Shown in pieces: positions 28,319 to 37,709 of a stretch of DNA of 64,000 nt. The notes under the pieces are model-generated. The model had not been told where the DNA came from and searched no databases. It worked only from the letters and a program-made list of their open reading frames with translations. This stretch comes from Gammaproteobacteria bacterium. Its GTDB lineage: Bacteria; Pseudomonadota; Gammaproteobacteria; Nitrosococcales; Methylophagaceae. The stretch's first letter is position 1. Each line of letters starts with the position of its first letter. The stretch spans positions 1-64,000 of the forward strand of contig JACUUH010000001.1 of the NCBI GenBank assembly GCA_014859375.1. The letters run 5' to 3'. A program made the translations under genes and the position numbers.

Positions 28319-29566
28319 ATGGGTGTATATTTAAAATTAGTGAATCATGACCAACTCTTTTCAGAGTCTAAGTCACAACAACACATAGTTAACTACTACG
28401 ACCTTAGTAATAAGACACAGATGGATGAGTTGAATAACATCATCTTTACTTCTTATAACCAAGACTCGTTAGAGATTTTACCTACTTGCGACTGTGGTGC
28501 CCTTAAAGGCACTTATAACGTTGGTTTGAAATGTAGTGACTGTAACACTGAATGTTTACCGGTAACAGAACGACCTTTAGAATCAGTATTGTGGATAACA
28601 ACCCCTCAAGGTGTTGATACATTAATAAACCCTGAAGTATGGATTATCTTGCAAAAGAAATTCATGGACGGTGGCGTTAATGTATTGGAGTGGTTAACTA
28701 ACCCTAGATACAGAGTATCTGAAGAACGTGAGCCAGTGAGTATAAAGAAGTTGAAGCAAAGAAATGTAGGTAGAGGGTTAAATCACTTCTATCAAAATTT
28801 CGATAGTTTAATGAAGTTGTTAATTGACGATAAAATAATTAAACTTGGCAATCAACAAGATAGAGATGACTTAAAACTTTTCCTAAAGGAAAATAGAGAA
28901 GCTATTTTCTCTAAGTACATCCCTATTCCCTCTAAGATGGCTTTCATTACAGAAAGTTCAGCAATGGGTACTTACGCTGACCCTAACATGTTACCAGCTA
29001 TTGATGCTGTAAGAACGATTAGTTCTATTGAGAACGGTGTTAAATCATTGAATGATAAGACACGAGAAGTAAGAACTGTTCAAGCTATTCAAAAGTTAGC
29101 TGAGTATTATGAAACCTTTTACGGTAAACCTATTGGTCATAAATCAGGATGGTTCAGAAAACACATTTACGGTTCGAGAACTCACTTTAGTTTCCGTGCT
29201 GTAATTGCATCGTTAACTGATCCACACGACTATGATGAAGTGCATTTACCATGGGGTATGGCGGTGATGTTTTTAAGCATTCATTTGATCAGTAAACTTC
29301 TAAAAAGAGGGTTTACTCCTAATGAAGCTAAAAGGCATATTCATGAACATACGTTGAAATACGACATTCTCTTAGATGAGTTATTTCAAGAGCTAATAGC
29401 TGAATCGCCATATAAGGGTTTACCTATTATACTCCAACGAAATCCTTCATTGACTAGAGGTTCTGCTCAACAGTTGTTTGTAACTAAGATTAAAACAGAT
29501 CCAAACATTAATACTGTTTCAGTTTCTGTATTAATCCTTCCGGCGTGGAACGCGGATTTTGATGGT
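28319..29566 (+). CDS. non-virion RNA polymerase beta-prime-like subunit, exon 1 (phiKZ gp55-like)
   Basis: CDCGALKG...CSDC zinc-finger-like N-terminus; ends in the catalytic motif AWNADFDG. ATG 28319 has AGGAG upstream; the track ORF starts at 28253. Confidence 0.8.
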
Positions 29567-30955
29567 AGATAACATTGCCTTCGTTAAATCTCTCTAATTG
29601 CGGGAAATCCCTTAGAGCTTAATGATACTACTTACAGGTAGCAATACACTGTAATACTTACCCCAGTAATGGAAGTGGTAAGCATAGTAAAAACTCATTA
29701 AGATTGGGTGATCGGCGCAGCGAAGCTTCCCATAGGGAAGTGTGTTCAACGACTAGTGCTATGCACGTAGGGTACCAAGTGGACCCGAAACGGGAGACAC
29801 TCTTAAGAGTGAAGATATAGTCTCAACCGGTATGAAAGTATCGGAAGTTAACAACTGGACATTGTTAACGGTCGGAGTAACGTCCGATAGTCAATTATTC
29901 GTAATATTATTTAAAAAGGCAAAAAAAAATGGATCTAAAGTTAATACCAGATACTTTAGGTTTTTTAGCAGATGGTAAAGGAGGTATATATTCACCCGAC
30001 GGATCTCGTAGAAATACTTATGAGAATTTAGACGGGTACATTACAGCTTCAGTTAAGCATAAAACCTTAGGGTGGAGGACTTTTGGTGTCCATCGTTTAA
30101 CAGCCCTAGCCTTCCATCCTGTAAAAAATCCTGAAGATTTACAGGTTAATCACATTGATGGTAATGTTAAGAACAATGAAAAACATAATCTAGAATGGGT
30201 TAACGTCAAAGAAAATAACGTACATGCTTCAGTATTAAAAAGTAGTGGGAAAAGCAATAGAGTAAAATTATTATCCGAAAACGGAGAAGTAAGATTTTTA
30301 ATAGATTTAAAGGAAACAGCTGCTGAACTTGACGTAAGTGAGGTGGAGGTTTGGAATTCAATTAAGGAAAGAAAACCCTTAAAGGGGTTTGTAATTGAGC
30401 ACGCAGGTAAAAACATAACTAAAAGTAATGTCAAAGATAAGTATAAACCCTACTTAACTAAATTAAAGGCTAAATCGGTAGATACAGGTGAGGAGGTTTT
30501 ATTCGACGGGAATAGAGAAGCAGCCAAATACTTTAGAGTTAGCCGCCCTTTATTGGCACACATGATGTCGGACAACATTAGATTCAAATTACTTAAAGGT
30601 GAATGGTTAGTCGTTTATCAAGAACAGGATTATCCCGTTTACAATGAAGAAATGATAGAAGAGGCTAGATCCCATGGTAGAAAAGAAGTTTACGTCGTTC
30701 GTTTAAGGGACGGTAAAAAATTTATCTACCCCAGCGCGGCATCTTTTATACGTGACTTTAACTTAAGTAAAAAAGCTATCTCTACCAGATTAAAGAAAAA
30801 CAAACTAGAGGAAGTTTCCGGTTTCGTATTTCTATACTTTAACGATGTTAATGTGAAGTTAATTAAAGATTTCTTGGATGGTCCAGCTGAAAAGAAATAG
30901 TTAAAAAAGAATAATTGACGAATAAAAACGGTCTTTGACCGTACAATGAAAATTG
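29567..30955 (+). mobile_element. group I intron with HNH ORF, inserted in the NADFDG|D codons
   Basis: Candidate P1 GATGGT/GCCTTC; core landmarks AATTGCGGGAAA, GCAGCGAAGCTTCCCATAGGGAAG, GTTCAACGACTA, AAGATATAGTCT; exon 2 resumes in frame with DALNGML after AATTG. Confidence 0.8.
29929..30900 (+). CDS. intron-encoded HNH homing endonuclease (I-HmuI/NUMOD type)
   Basis: VHRLTALAFHPVKNPEDLQVNHIDGNVKNNEKHNLEWVNVKENNVHA HNH motif plus NUMOD-like repeats. Confidence 0.85.
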   Translation: MDLKLIPDTLGFLADGKGGIYSPDGSRRNTYENLDGYITASVKHKTLGWRTFGVHRLTALAFHPVKNPEDLQVNHIDGNVKNNEKHNLEWVNVKENNVHASVLKSSGKSNRVKLLSENGEVRFLIDLKETAAELDVSEVEVWNSIKERKPLKGFVIEHAGKNITKSNVKDKYKPYLTKLKAKSVDTGEEVLFDGNREAAKYFRVSRPLLAHMMSDNIRFKLLKGEWLVVYQEQDYPVYNEEMIEEARSHGRKEVYVVRLRDGKKFIYPSAASFIRDFNLSKKAISTRLKKNKLEEVSGFVFLYFNDVNVKLIKDFLDGPAEKK

Positions 30956-31129
30956 GATGCTCTCAATGGGATGCTTATTCATGACAATAAAACATTCCAA
31001 AGGGTTAGTAGGTTACAACCGCATTTATACGCTTTAGATTTGAATAACCCTAGAAAGTTATCTGGCTTCATGGCTTTACCAGGACCTGTAGTTGCAAACA
31101 TTGCAGCTTGGGTACATGAAAACCAGTAA
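30956..31129 (+). CDS. RNA polymerase beta-prime-like subunit, exon 2
   Basis: Frame reads DALNGMLIHDNKTFQRVSRLQPHLYALDLNNPRKLSGFMALPGPVVANIAAWVHENQ*, restoring NADFDGD. Confidence 0.75.
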   Translation, partial: DALNGMLIHDNKTFQRVSRLQPHLYALDLNNPRKLSGFMALPGPVVANIAAWVHENQ

Positions 31130-31179
31130 AAATGGAATAGGGAGACTTATCTAATGTATAAACAATTAAGGAGAGGGAA

Positions 31180-31812
31180 ATGGCACAAATAATAACTGAT
31201 TATGACGGTTTAGGTTATGCTGGCCTAGCTGATAATCTACTTTATGCACAGCCCCACCCTAATACATTGGCTTTTTTACAACAGCAAATAGAAGCACCAC
31301 CAGCAAACTATACAACCGTGAGCAATGACTTTCTATCAAGAGCTAGAGACCTCTATGAAAGAACGTCAGGTTCTACGGCAATGAGAATGGCGCAGGCTGC
31401 ACGCCGAGCCTTTGGTTCCATTTGGGGTTCTAATGACGTTAGAGTCTTAACAGACATTGGTCAATTCCAATGGGCTAAATCTCATATGAGAAGATGGGTT
31501 ATGGCAGAACCCACTGTGCGTGAGATGTATCACAACCAGCAACTAGAGGGATACGAGGGTAGTTATCAAGACCCTTTCCCACAGGAAGCTAGCGGTGAAG
31601 AATTTTACGACTACAGAAGAGTTATGGATGGTGTTGTTGTTGAAACTGACGATGGTTGGTATGCCGACACTTATTATGATGAACTCTTGGAAGGAGATCG
31701 AGAATTAAACCATGTTGAACAGGTGGATATTCTTGAGACTTGGACTAACGTAGTTAATCTAATAAGAAAAGGTGGTGACGATCCAACGTCTAGGTGGAAC
31801 GCAAGCCTTTAA
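31180..31812 (+). CDS. hypothetical protein
   Basis: 210 aa ORF with AAGGAGAGG RBS. Confidence 0.55.
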   Translation: MAQIITDYDGLGYAGLADNLLYAQPHPNTLAFLQQQIEAPPANYTTVSNDFLSRARDLYERTSGSTAMRMAQAARRAFGSIWGSNDVRVLTDIGQFQWAKSHMRRWVMAEPTVREMYHNQQLEGYEGSYQDPFPQEASGEEFYDYRRVMDGVVVETDDGWYADTYYDELLEGDRELNHVEQVDILETWTNVVNLIRKGGDDPTSRWNASL

Positions 31813-31819
31813 AAAACTT

Positions 31820-31850
31820 AAAGAGTACCTTAACGGGTACTCTTTTTTTT
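31820..31850 (+). terminator. intrinsic terminator
   Basis: AAAGAGTACC...GGTACTCTTT followed by T tract. Confidence 0.8.
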
Positions 31851-31865
31851 GTCTAAGGAGAGTAG

Positions 31866-32138
31866 ATGTTTCTTCTACAAGCGAGATATATTTTACATAC
31901 TTTGTCGTACTTTAAGTATAAGGTTAAATACAACCTTTATTTGACATCGAAAAAGATACCTGCAATGTCTGGATTGTTTCTAAAAAAGACAACCGATCAT
32001 TTAAAGTGCAATATTCACAATGATGTGGGATGTCATATGGCTGGATCATCCATCTGCGATATAAACAATTGCACTGAAGAGGTGAGAGTTGATCTTAGTT
32101 ATAAGGTTATCACACCCAAAGACATAAGGAAATTGTGA
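31866..32138 (+). CDS. hypothetical protein
   Basis: 90 aa ORF, AAGGAGAG RBS. Confidence 0.5.
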   Translation: MFLLQARYILHTLSYFKYKVKYNLYLTSKKIPAMSGLFLKKTTDHLKCNIHNDVGCHMAGSSICDINNCTEEVRVDLSYKVITPKDIRKL

Positions 32139-32551
32139 TGAGTAATAAGAAAGTACCTAGCCTAACCACTACTGGCTGGTTAACGGAAATAAGTGATAAA
32201 GCTGATGCTTTAATGGCATATTACATCACCAGTGAGAAATCACAAAGTTATGTTTACTCTGATTCAATAACATCACTACCTTATCACATAGCGGTCTTTG
32301 GTGACGATCTTAATAAGTTAGAGACTCATGTTCAACGTGACCTTACAACTTATTTCGGTAGATACTTTGATAAAGTTGAGGTAACTATTGAAATCAAACC
32401 TCCGCTAGAAGAAGGTGCCGATAGATATAATTTGGAAATAGATGCATTTGTGGTTGAGAATGGGTTTAGATATAACCTAGGTAGACAGATACAGGTGGCT
32501 AATAAAAAAGTTACCAAAGTGTTTGAAGTTAATAATGGGGAAAGAACCTAA
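32135..32551 (+). CDS. hypothetical protein
   Basis: 138 aa ORF overlapping both neighbours by a few nt. Confidence 0.5.
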   Translation: MMSNKKVPSLTTTGWLTEISDKADALMAYYITSEKSQSYVYSDSITSLPYHIAVFGDDLNKLETHVQRDLTTYFGRYFDKVEVTIEIKPPLEEGADRYNLEIDAFVVENGFRYNLGRQIQVANKKVTKVFEVNNGERT

Positions 32552-33159
32552 TGGCTAGAAAATTAGAAAACACAATAGAAGACTTTGACCCTAGTTTACG
32601 GGGCGTGTTGAAAGATTCTATCGACGCTATGGATATCTTACTAGAAGCCACTAAAAATGATTCTGCTAAGATACCTGAAGCTATCTTTAAAGAACACATA
32701 CTTCCTATACTTACTAATACAGATGGCAACCAATCACTTTATAAATGGGCGGATGTAGCGGGTAATATTTTAAGACCGTTAGATGTGATAAATCCAGCTA
32801 CTGGTGAGATCTTATTTAGAGTACCTGCGCCATTAAGAAGTATCAATCGAGAGTTCACTGGCGAGGGTCAAAATTCGGCATTCTCTATAATCAATACGGC
32901 TAGACTCAAAGGAAAGGTTCTACCTACCTTAGGTGATAGATTTATAAAAGAACACATGACCAGTAAGGTTAGTAGAATTCCTGTTGATGTCTCTACGGTC
33001 AGTGCATGGAACGCTATCTTAGCTAGATATGGTTTAAAGCCTAGATTTAATGTAGATCAGGCGAATGACGAGACTACAGATAACAGTGATTCCAATGGTA
33101 AATATACTAACACTAGAACTTCAATAAATTCAGAGATAATTGAGTTTGAAGATATATAA
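32551..33159 (+). CDS. hypothetical protein
   Basis: 202 aa ORF. Confidence 0.5.
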   Translation: MARKLENTIEDFDPSLRGVLKDSIDAMDILLEATKNDSAKIPEAIFKEHILPILTNTDGNQSLYKWADVAGNILRPLDVINPATGEILFRVPAPLRSINREFTGEGQNSAFSIINTARLKGKVLPTLGDRFIKEHMTSKVSRIPVDVSTVSAWNAILARYGLKPRFNVDQANDETTDNSDSNGKYTNTRTSINSEIIEFEDI

Positions 33160-33184
33160 CAAATAATTAAGAAGGTGGTGTAAT

Positions 33185-34309
33185 TTGCTTTCCAAAAAAA
33201 TAAAAGTTATTTCCATCGGGGATATTCATTTAGGTCATCGCAAGACACCAGCAAGGAATACATTAAAATTCCTAGAAGAGGTATTCCCTAATAGAGCTAA
33301 GATGGAAGATGTAGATCTTATTTTTATTACGGGTGATGTATTCGATAGGTTATTATCATACCCAGATGACAATGTTTTTGAAATAGAACTGTGGATAAAT
33401 AAGTTCTTAAGAATCTGTAAGAAATACGATGTTGTGGTTAGGATGGTTGAGGGGACTCCCTCACATGACTGGAAACAATCCAAATCCTTTATGAAGATAA
33501 ATGAGATGATGGACATCGGTGCAGACATTAAGTATTTTGAAGCCTTAGATATTGAACATAATGAGAAATTTGGAATAGATATTCTTTATATCCCAGATGA
33601 GTGGAGACCTGAGTGCGATGACACCTGGTTGGATGTTCAGAAGTTAATGGCTAGGAAAGGATTGGATAAAGTAGATTTTATTAACATGCATGGCGCGTTT
33701 TCATATCAGCTACCAGAATTCTTATCCTCATCCACACATGATCCAGAGAGATACTTATCTATTACGCGTTATTTCATTTATGTAGGTCACATCCACAAGC
33801 ATACGGTGAATGATAGAATAATTGCAGCTGGGTCTACGGATAGACTAGCACACAATGAGGAAGAAGATAAAGGTTATGTTGAAACTATAGTTGACCCTAA
33901 AGGTCAGCACAAAATAACTTTTATCCCAAATGAAATGGCAATTGTTTATAAGACACTTGCTTGTGTAGATGATAACGTGGAGAAAACTTTAAAATTCCTA
34001 GAGAAAGAAATAAAAAAGTTACCAGAACATTCTTATATAAGAATAAAAGCTTCAGCAGATAACCCAATACTTTCTTCTAGTAGTATGGAAACCTTAAAGG
34101 GATTATTCCCAAATGTTCATTTAGACACACTGTTGGATAAGGATACAAAAGTCAATAGTCAAACATTGGTAGACCTTAGAAATTCCTATCAACCTATCAA
34201 GATAACAAAAAACAATATAGTTGAATTATTGACAAGCAGACTATCCTCTAAAGTAGATTGTAATATTAAGTTAGATAAAGCTTCTGATTTATTGAAACAG
34301 TTTATTTAA
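33185..34309 (+). CDS. SbcD/Mre11-like metallophosphoesterase
   Basis: GDIHLGH, ITGDVFDR, VEGTPSHD, VGHIHKH motifs in order. Confidence 0.8.
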   Translation: MLSKKIKVISIGDIHLGHRKTPARNTLKFLEEVFPNRAKMEDVDLIFITGDVFDRLLSYPDDNVFEIELWINKFLRICKKYDVVVRMVEGTPSHDWKQSKSFMKINEMMDIGADIKYFEALDIEHNEKFGIDILYIPDEWRPECDDTWLDVQKLMARKGLDKVDFINMHGAFSYQLPEFLSSSTHDPERYLSITRYFIYVGHIHKHTVNDRIIAAGSTDRLAHNEEEDKGYVETIVDPKGQHKITFIPNEMAIVYKTLACVDDNVEKTLKFLEKEIKKLPEHSYIRIKASADNPILSSSSMETLKGLFPNVHLDTLLDKDTKVNSQTLVDLRNSYQPIKITKNNIVELLTSRLSSKVDCNIKLDKASDLLKQFI

Positions 34310-34330
34310 AAAAAAAATAGGAGACATGAA

Positions 34331-35194
34331 GTGAGTAGGATAATTAACTATGTAGTGGAGAGAGAGAAAGGGGCTGTACCCATCTCTATCCCTACATCGT
34401 TGGCTTTGGAGGGGATATTTGCCTTTGGCGAATACGAATCTTTAAAGCCAACATTCGGACAGGTAGATGAATTGTGGATTAATCTAAGAACTTTATTTAG
34501 AAACTTTCTAAATTCCATAGACCGTGAGGTTCACCAGAGTTTAGTAGTGGAACAGATCCTAGACTTTTTTATAGAAGATATAAACATTGTAATGTCTACT
34601 GTGGATATTAAAAGCTCAGGTAGAGTAAAGACAAAGTTCTATTTACCTCTTTACGAACATAAAGAACTCGTAAAGTTATTCCCACATGCTAATATCAAAC
34701 AAGCCCATACACCTAAACAATTGTTTGAGAAAAACTTTGAAGATTCTACACTAGGTGCAATACTTAGTATGTCCGATAGTATTTTTCAAGAAGGTCAATT
34801 TGAGACATTGGCAGTTAAGTTAAAAGGAGGTCCTTTTAGAGCAGCCTTGTTAACTCACTACCCGCTGGATCTTCTCTGGCGTTCTAAGTTTACCGATCTA
34901 TTCTTATTAGAATCACATACCGGTAAGTTAAAATCCAAGAATCTTTGGCATAGTAAATTGACAGGTGGGAATAAACTTAATAGAATACCTTTTAATAAGT
35001 TAACTATTCAAGTGTTCGGAGATAACAGTACAATGTTTAACTCGTTGTCGCCTAAACTAAAGAAAGCTTTAATTGAACTTTCTGAAAGATATAAATGGAC
35101 ACCTGTCACCACAATGGATAAGGTAACCTTTAATATTCAGAGTATAAAAGACGCAGAAATAAAAGAGCAACTTTTAGAATTAAGTAGAGGTTAG
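34331..35194 (+). CDS. hypothetical protein
   Basis: 287 aa ORF. Confidence 0.5.
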   Translation: MSRIINYVVEREKGAVPISIPTSLALEGIFAFGEYESLKPTFGQVDELWINLRTLFRNFLNSIDREVHQSLVVEQILDFFIEDINIVMSTVDIKSSGRVKTKFYLPLYEHKELVKLFPHANIKQAHTPKQLFEKNFEDSTLGAILSMSDSIFQEGQFETLAVKLKGGPFRAALLTHYPLDLLWRSKFTDLFLLESHTGKLKSKNLWHSKLTGGNKLNRIPFNKLTIQVFGDNSTMFNSLSPKLKKALIELSERYKWTPVTTMDKVTFNIQSIKDAEIKEQLLELSRG

Positions 35195-35250
35195 GTAAAA
35201 AACTACCTTCCAGCTCTATATATTAGTAACTAAAAAACATATAAGATAAA

Positions 35251-35330
35251 GGGCCCTTAGCTCAGCTTGGTTTTAGAGCAAACGACTCATAATCGTTAGG
35301 TCCACGGTTCGAATCCGTGAGGGCCCACCA
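35251..35330 (+). tRNA. tRNA with CAT anticodon (Met, or Ile-2 if lysidinylated)
   Basis: GGGCCCT...AGGGCCC acceptor, AACGA-CTCATAA-TCGTT anticodon arm, CACGGTTCGAATCCGTG T-arm, encoded CCA. Confidence 0.9.
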
Positions 35331-35372
35331 TATTTACTTTTTAATGAAGACTTGATCAACGGAGTGATTAAA

Positions 35373-36056
35373 ATGGCGGAAGCAGAAAGACAACCCCTAC
35401 CGAAAACAGCGTTCAATGATTTTAAATTAAAGATCATTGGTCCTAAGCAAGACGGTTCAGAAAGAAACCCCACATTGTCAGTGGCGGTTATTAAAAACCA
35501 ACCACGAATTGATGTTTATACCAACATCCCTAATGCTAAAGACAATGGTCGTATTTCTGCACCAATGGATACATACACCTTCGTTGTGCTATTAGACGAA
35601 TTGCAAAGAATAATTGATGGTCCTGCAGACGACTTCATTAAAGTAACAAACCGCACCGGTAGACCAGAAGACATGCGTGTGTTGTCTACTACTATTGTAG
35701 GTAAAGATTCTAGTGGTAAAGTTTACATGTCAGTAACTGCTCAAGAGCAGGCTAAAATTAAGTTTGTTTTCGGACCAACTGACTATCATAGTTTTGCTAG
35801 AAAGGACGGTACTGTACCTACAGACGCTGAACTTAGCATTATGTACGCTAAAGCTTTTGTTGATGCGATTCGTCAATTAACTTACAATGTTAAAGACACT
35901 TATTACACAGAGCCTGACTTCCAACGTCAAGCTTCTAATCGTCAATACGATAATAGTGGGTATGGCAATGGTTCTAAGCCTGGTCAAGGCTATAAGAAAT
36001 CTGACTATCAGAAACGCCCAACTGCGTCTCCGGACAATGATGGATTCCCAATGTAA
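35373..36056 (+). CDS. putative ssDNA-binding-like protein
   Basis: Beta-rich N-domain followed by Gly/Gln/Tyr-rich linker and acidic tail SPDNDGFPM resembling SSB C-tails. ATG 35373 preferred over track start 35352. Confidence 0.35.
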   Translation: MAEAERQPLPKTAFNDFKLKIIGPKQDGSERNPTLSVAVIKNQPRIDVYTNIPNAKDNGRISAPMDTYTFVVLLDELQRIIDGPADDFIKVTNRTGRPEDMRVLSTTIVGKDSSGKVYMSVTAQEQAKIKFVFGPTDYHSFARKDGTVPTDAELSIMYAKAFVDAIRQLTYNVKDTYYTEPDFQRQASNRQYDNSGYGNGSKPGQGYKKSDYQKRPTASPDNDGFPM

Positions 36057-36077
36057 ATAGTTTAACGTTATAGTTTA

Positions 36078-36100
36078 AAGGAGAGCAATGCGCTCTCCTT
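36078..36100 (+). terminator. hairpin terminator
   Basis: AAGGAGAGC-AATGC-GCTCTCCTT. Confidence 0.55.
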
Positions 36101-36126
36101 AGCTTTATACCTTTAATCAAAATATT

Positions 36127-36160
36127 TACAATTACATACTATCAATTTGAGAACTGTAAA
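36127..36160 (+). promoter_or_regulatory. promoter-like element ATTACATACTATCAATTTGAGA
   Basis: CATACTAT at 36135-36142 followed by TTTGA; variant of the shared element. Confidence 0.45.
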
Positions 36161-36188
36161 GTAGACTCTATTATTAAAAGGGGAAACC

Positions 36189-37709
36189 ATGCAATACATT
36201 GTTACTAAGACAGAGCGCAACACTCTTTCCTATATTACCGTTAGACATGGTAATAAAGAGATTGAATGGAACGTTACTGTTTATGGGCGATCTACTCTGC
36301 AAAACCCTACAACGATGTTTGATAACGTAAATGCTTACATGAAGACCTTACCGGATGATCTTCAGGATAAGATATTTGACGTATACGTGAATGTCGGTGA
36401 GGTATTGGATAACGTAACGGACTTTAATAAGGTTCATACGCTATTGCAGAAACAAGTGGCCATACTTTATAACTTATTGGACTTTGAAGCGTTAAGTAGA
36501 TGGGTTAAGTTAAAGGGTCAGATAAACACCCCTACAGAATTAAAAACTGATTTCGATACAGATAAGAATGAGTTAACTGAAAAGCTAACTTACCTTAGAG
36601 ACGACTATCGTGATTTAATAGCTTTCAGTCTTTATCTTAAACCCATGTTACCTATCTTTGGTGAGTACTTAAACCACACCTCTAGAGATATATCGGGTAA
36701 ATTCAGAGATCATTTTGTATTATCTCTTTTATCTAAAAGTAAGGTTATTAAATTAAACCCTTATAAGAGATTAGAGATTTATATTAACGCCTCTATCGAA
36801 AAAGAAGAAAGAAAAGCTCAAGCGGCTTTTAAATCTACCTCAGCGGTATTTGGTGGGTTAGGTTCATCTGAATTACCTGAATGGTTGATGTCTAAGGTCA
36901 TTATTAGAAGAGTTGTTATTTACGAAGAAACTCTTGGGGATTCGTTGATAGCTAACATTTATCACACTATCACTCAACAAGTGAATTCGTTAGATAAAAC
37001 CTTTAGCGGTAGAATCAATGAAAAGAGACCTACTGGTAATGTTAACGATGATGATAATGCATCTATTGCAGAAAACTACAAAGTTAAGCAAGAAATAAGT
37101 GACGGGGATTTAACTGTACTATCTGTGTATACGGATAGATTCTTAGACATGGCTTCAATTGTAGACCCTACAATTGATCCCAAATCCGTAGAGGTGTTTA
37201 TTAAACACTTCGATCAGTTAGAGGGGTTAAAGATCCAGAAACATCACTTAGTACTTGCTCAATGGGTTTTGTCAAAAGCTATAAGTCCACGGGGGGTGCC
37301 ATCACTTAACAAACCTTCATTATTGAAGGCCATGGGTGTTACACAAGCATTACTTTGGCATTGGGGTTTTCAAGAAGTATCTTTGTTGTTAAGTGCCCAA
37401 CCAGCACCTAACAATGGACAGCATTTAGGATTACCTACATCTAGAGTTTCTAAGTATCATACTGAGAAGTTTCAAGAATTGTATCCCTATCAAAGAAGAT
37501 TAACTTCCAACATTAATCTAAGGAGTGCTAACGTAGGTTTAAAGGCAATAGATATTGTCTCCACTGATTTAATCAGTAGCGATTGGTTTTATCATCCACC
37601 AGAAAGCATTAGAGCACAACTTTCTGTAGATGTTAATAAACCACAAATGGTTTCCGCTGAGATACGTCAAAACTTATCGGACTTAATAATAAAACTAAAT
37701 GAGTTATAG
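36189..37709 (+). CDS. putative non-virion RNAP accessory subunit (phiKZ gp68-like by synteny)
   Basis: 506 aa; position and size match the gp68 slot upstream of the gp69-gp74 block. Confidence 0.5.
   Translation: MQYIVTKTERNTLSYITVRHGNKEIEWNVTVYGRSTLQNPTTMFDNVNAYMKTLPDDLQDKIFDVYVNVGEVLDNVTDFNKVHTLLQKQVAILYNLLDFEALSRWVKLKGQINTPTELKTDFDTDKNELTEKLTYLRDDYRDLIAFSLYLKPMLPIFGEYLNHTSRDISGKFRDHFVLSLLSKSKVIKLNPYKRLEIYINASIEKEERKAQAAFKSTSAVFGGLGSSELPEWLMSKVIIRRVVIYEETLGDSLIANIYHTITQQVNSLDKTFSGRINEKRPTGNVNDDDNASIAENYKVKQEISDGDLTVLSVYTDRFLDMASIVDPTIDPKSVEVFIKHFDQLEGLKIQKHHLVLAQWVLSKAISPRGVPSLNKPSLLKAMGVTQALLWHWGFQEVSLLLSAQPAPNNGQHLGLPTSRVSKYHTEKFQELYPYQRRLTSNINLRSANVGLKAIDIVSTDLISSDWFYHPPESIRAQLSVDVNKPQMVSAEIRQNLSDLIIKLNEL

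Noticed and set aside
30150-30434. Minus-strand 94-aa ORF inside the HNH gene
   Set aside because: Antisense shadow of the HNH frame; no motif.
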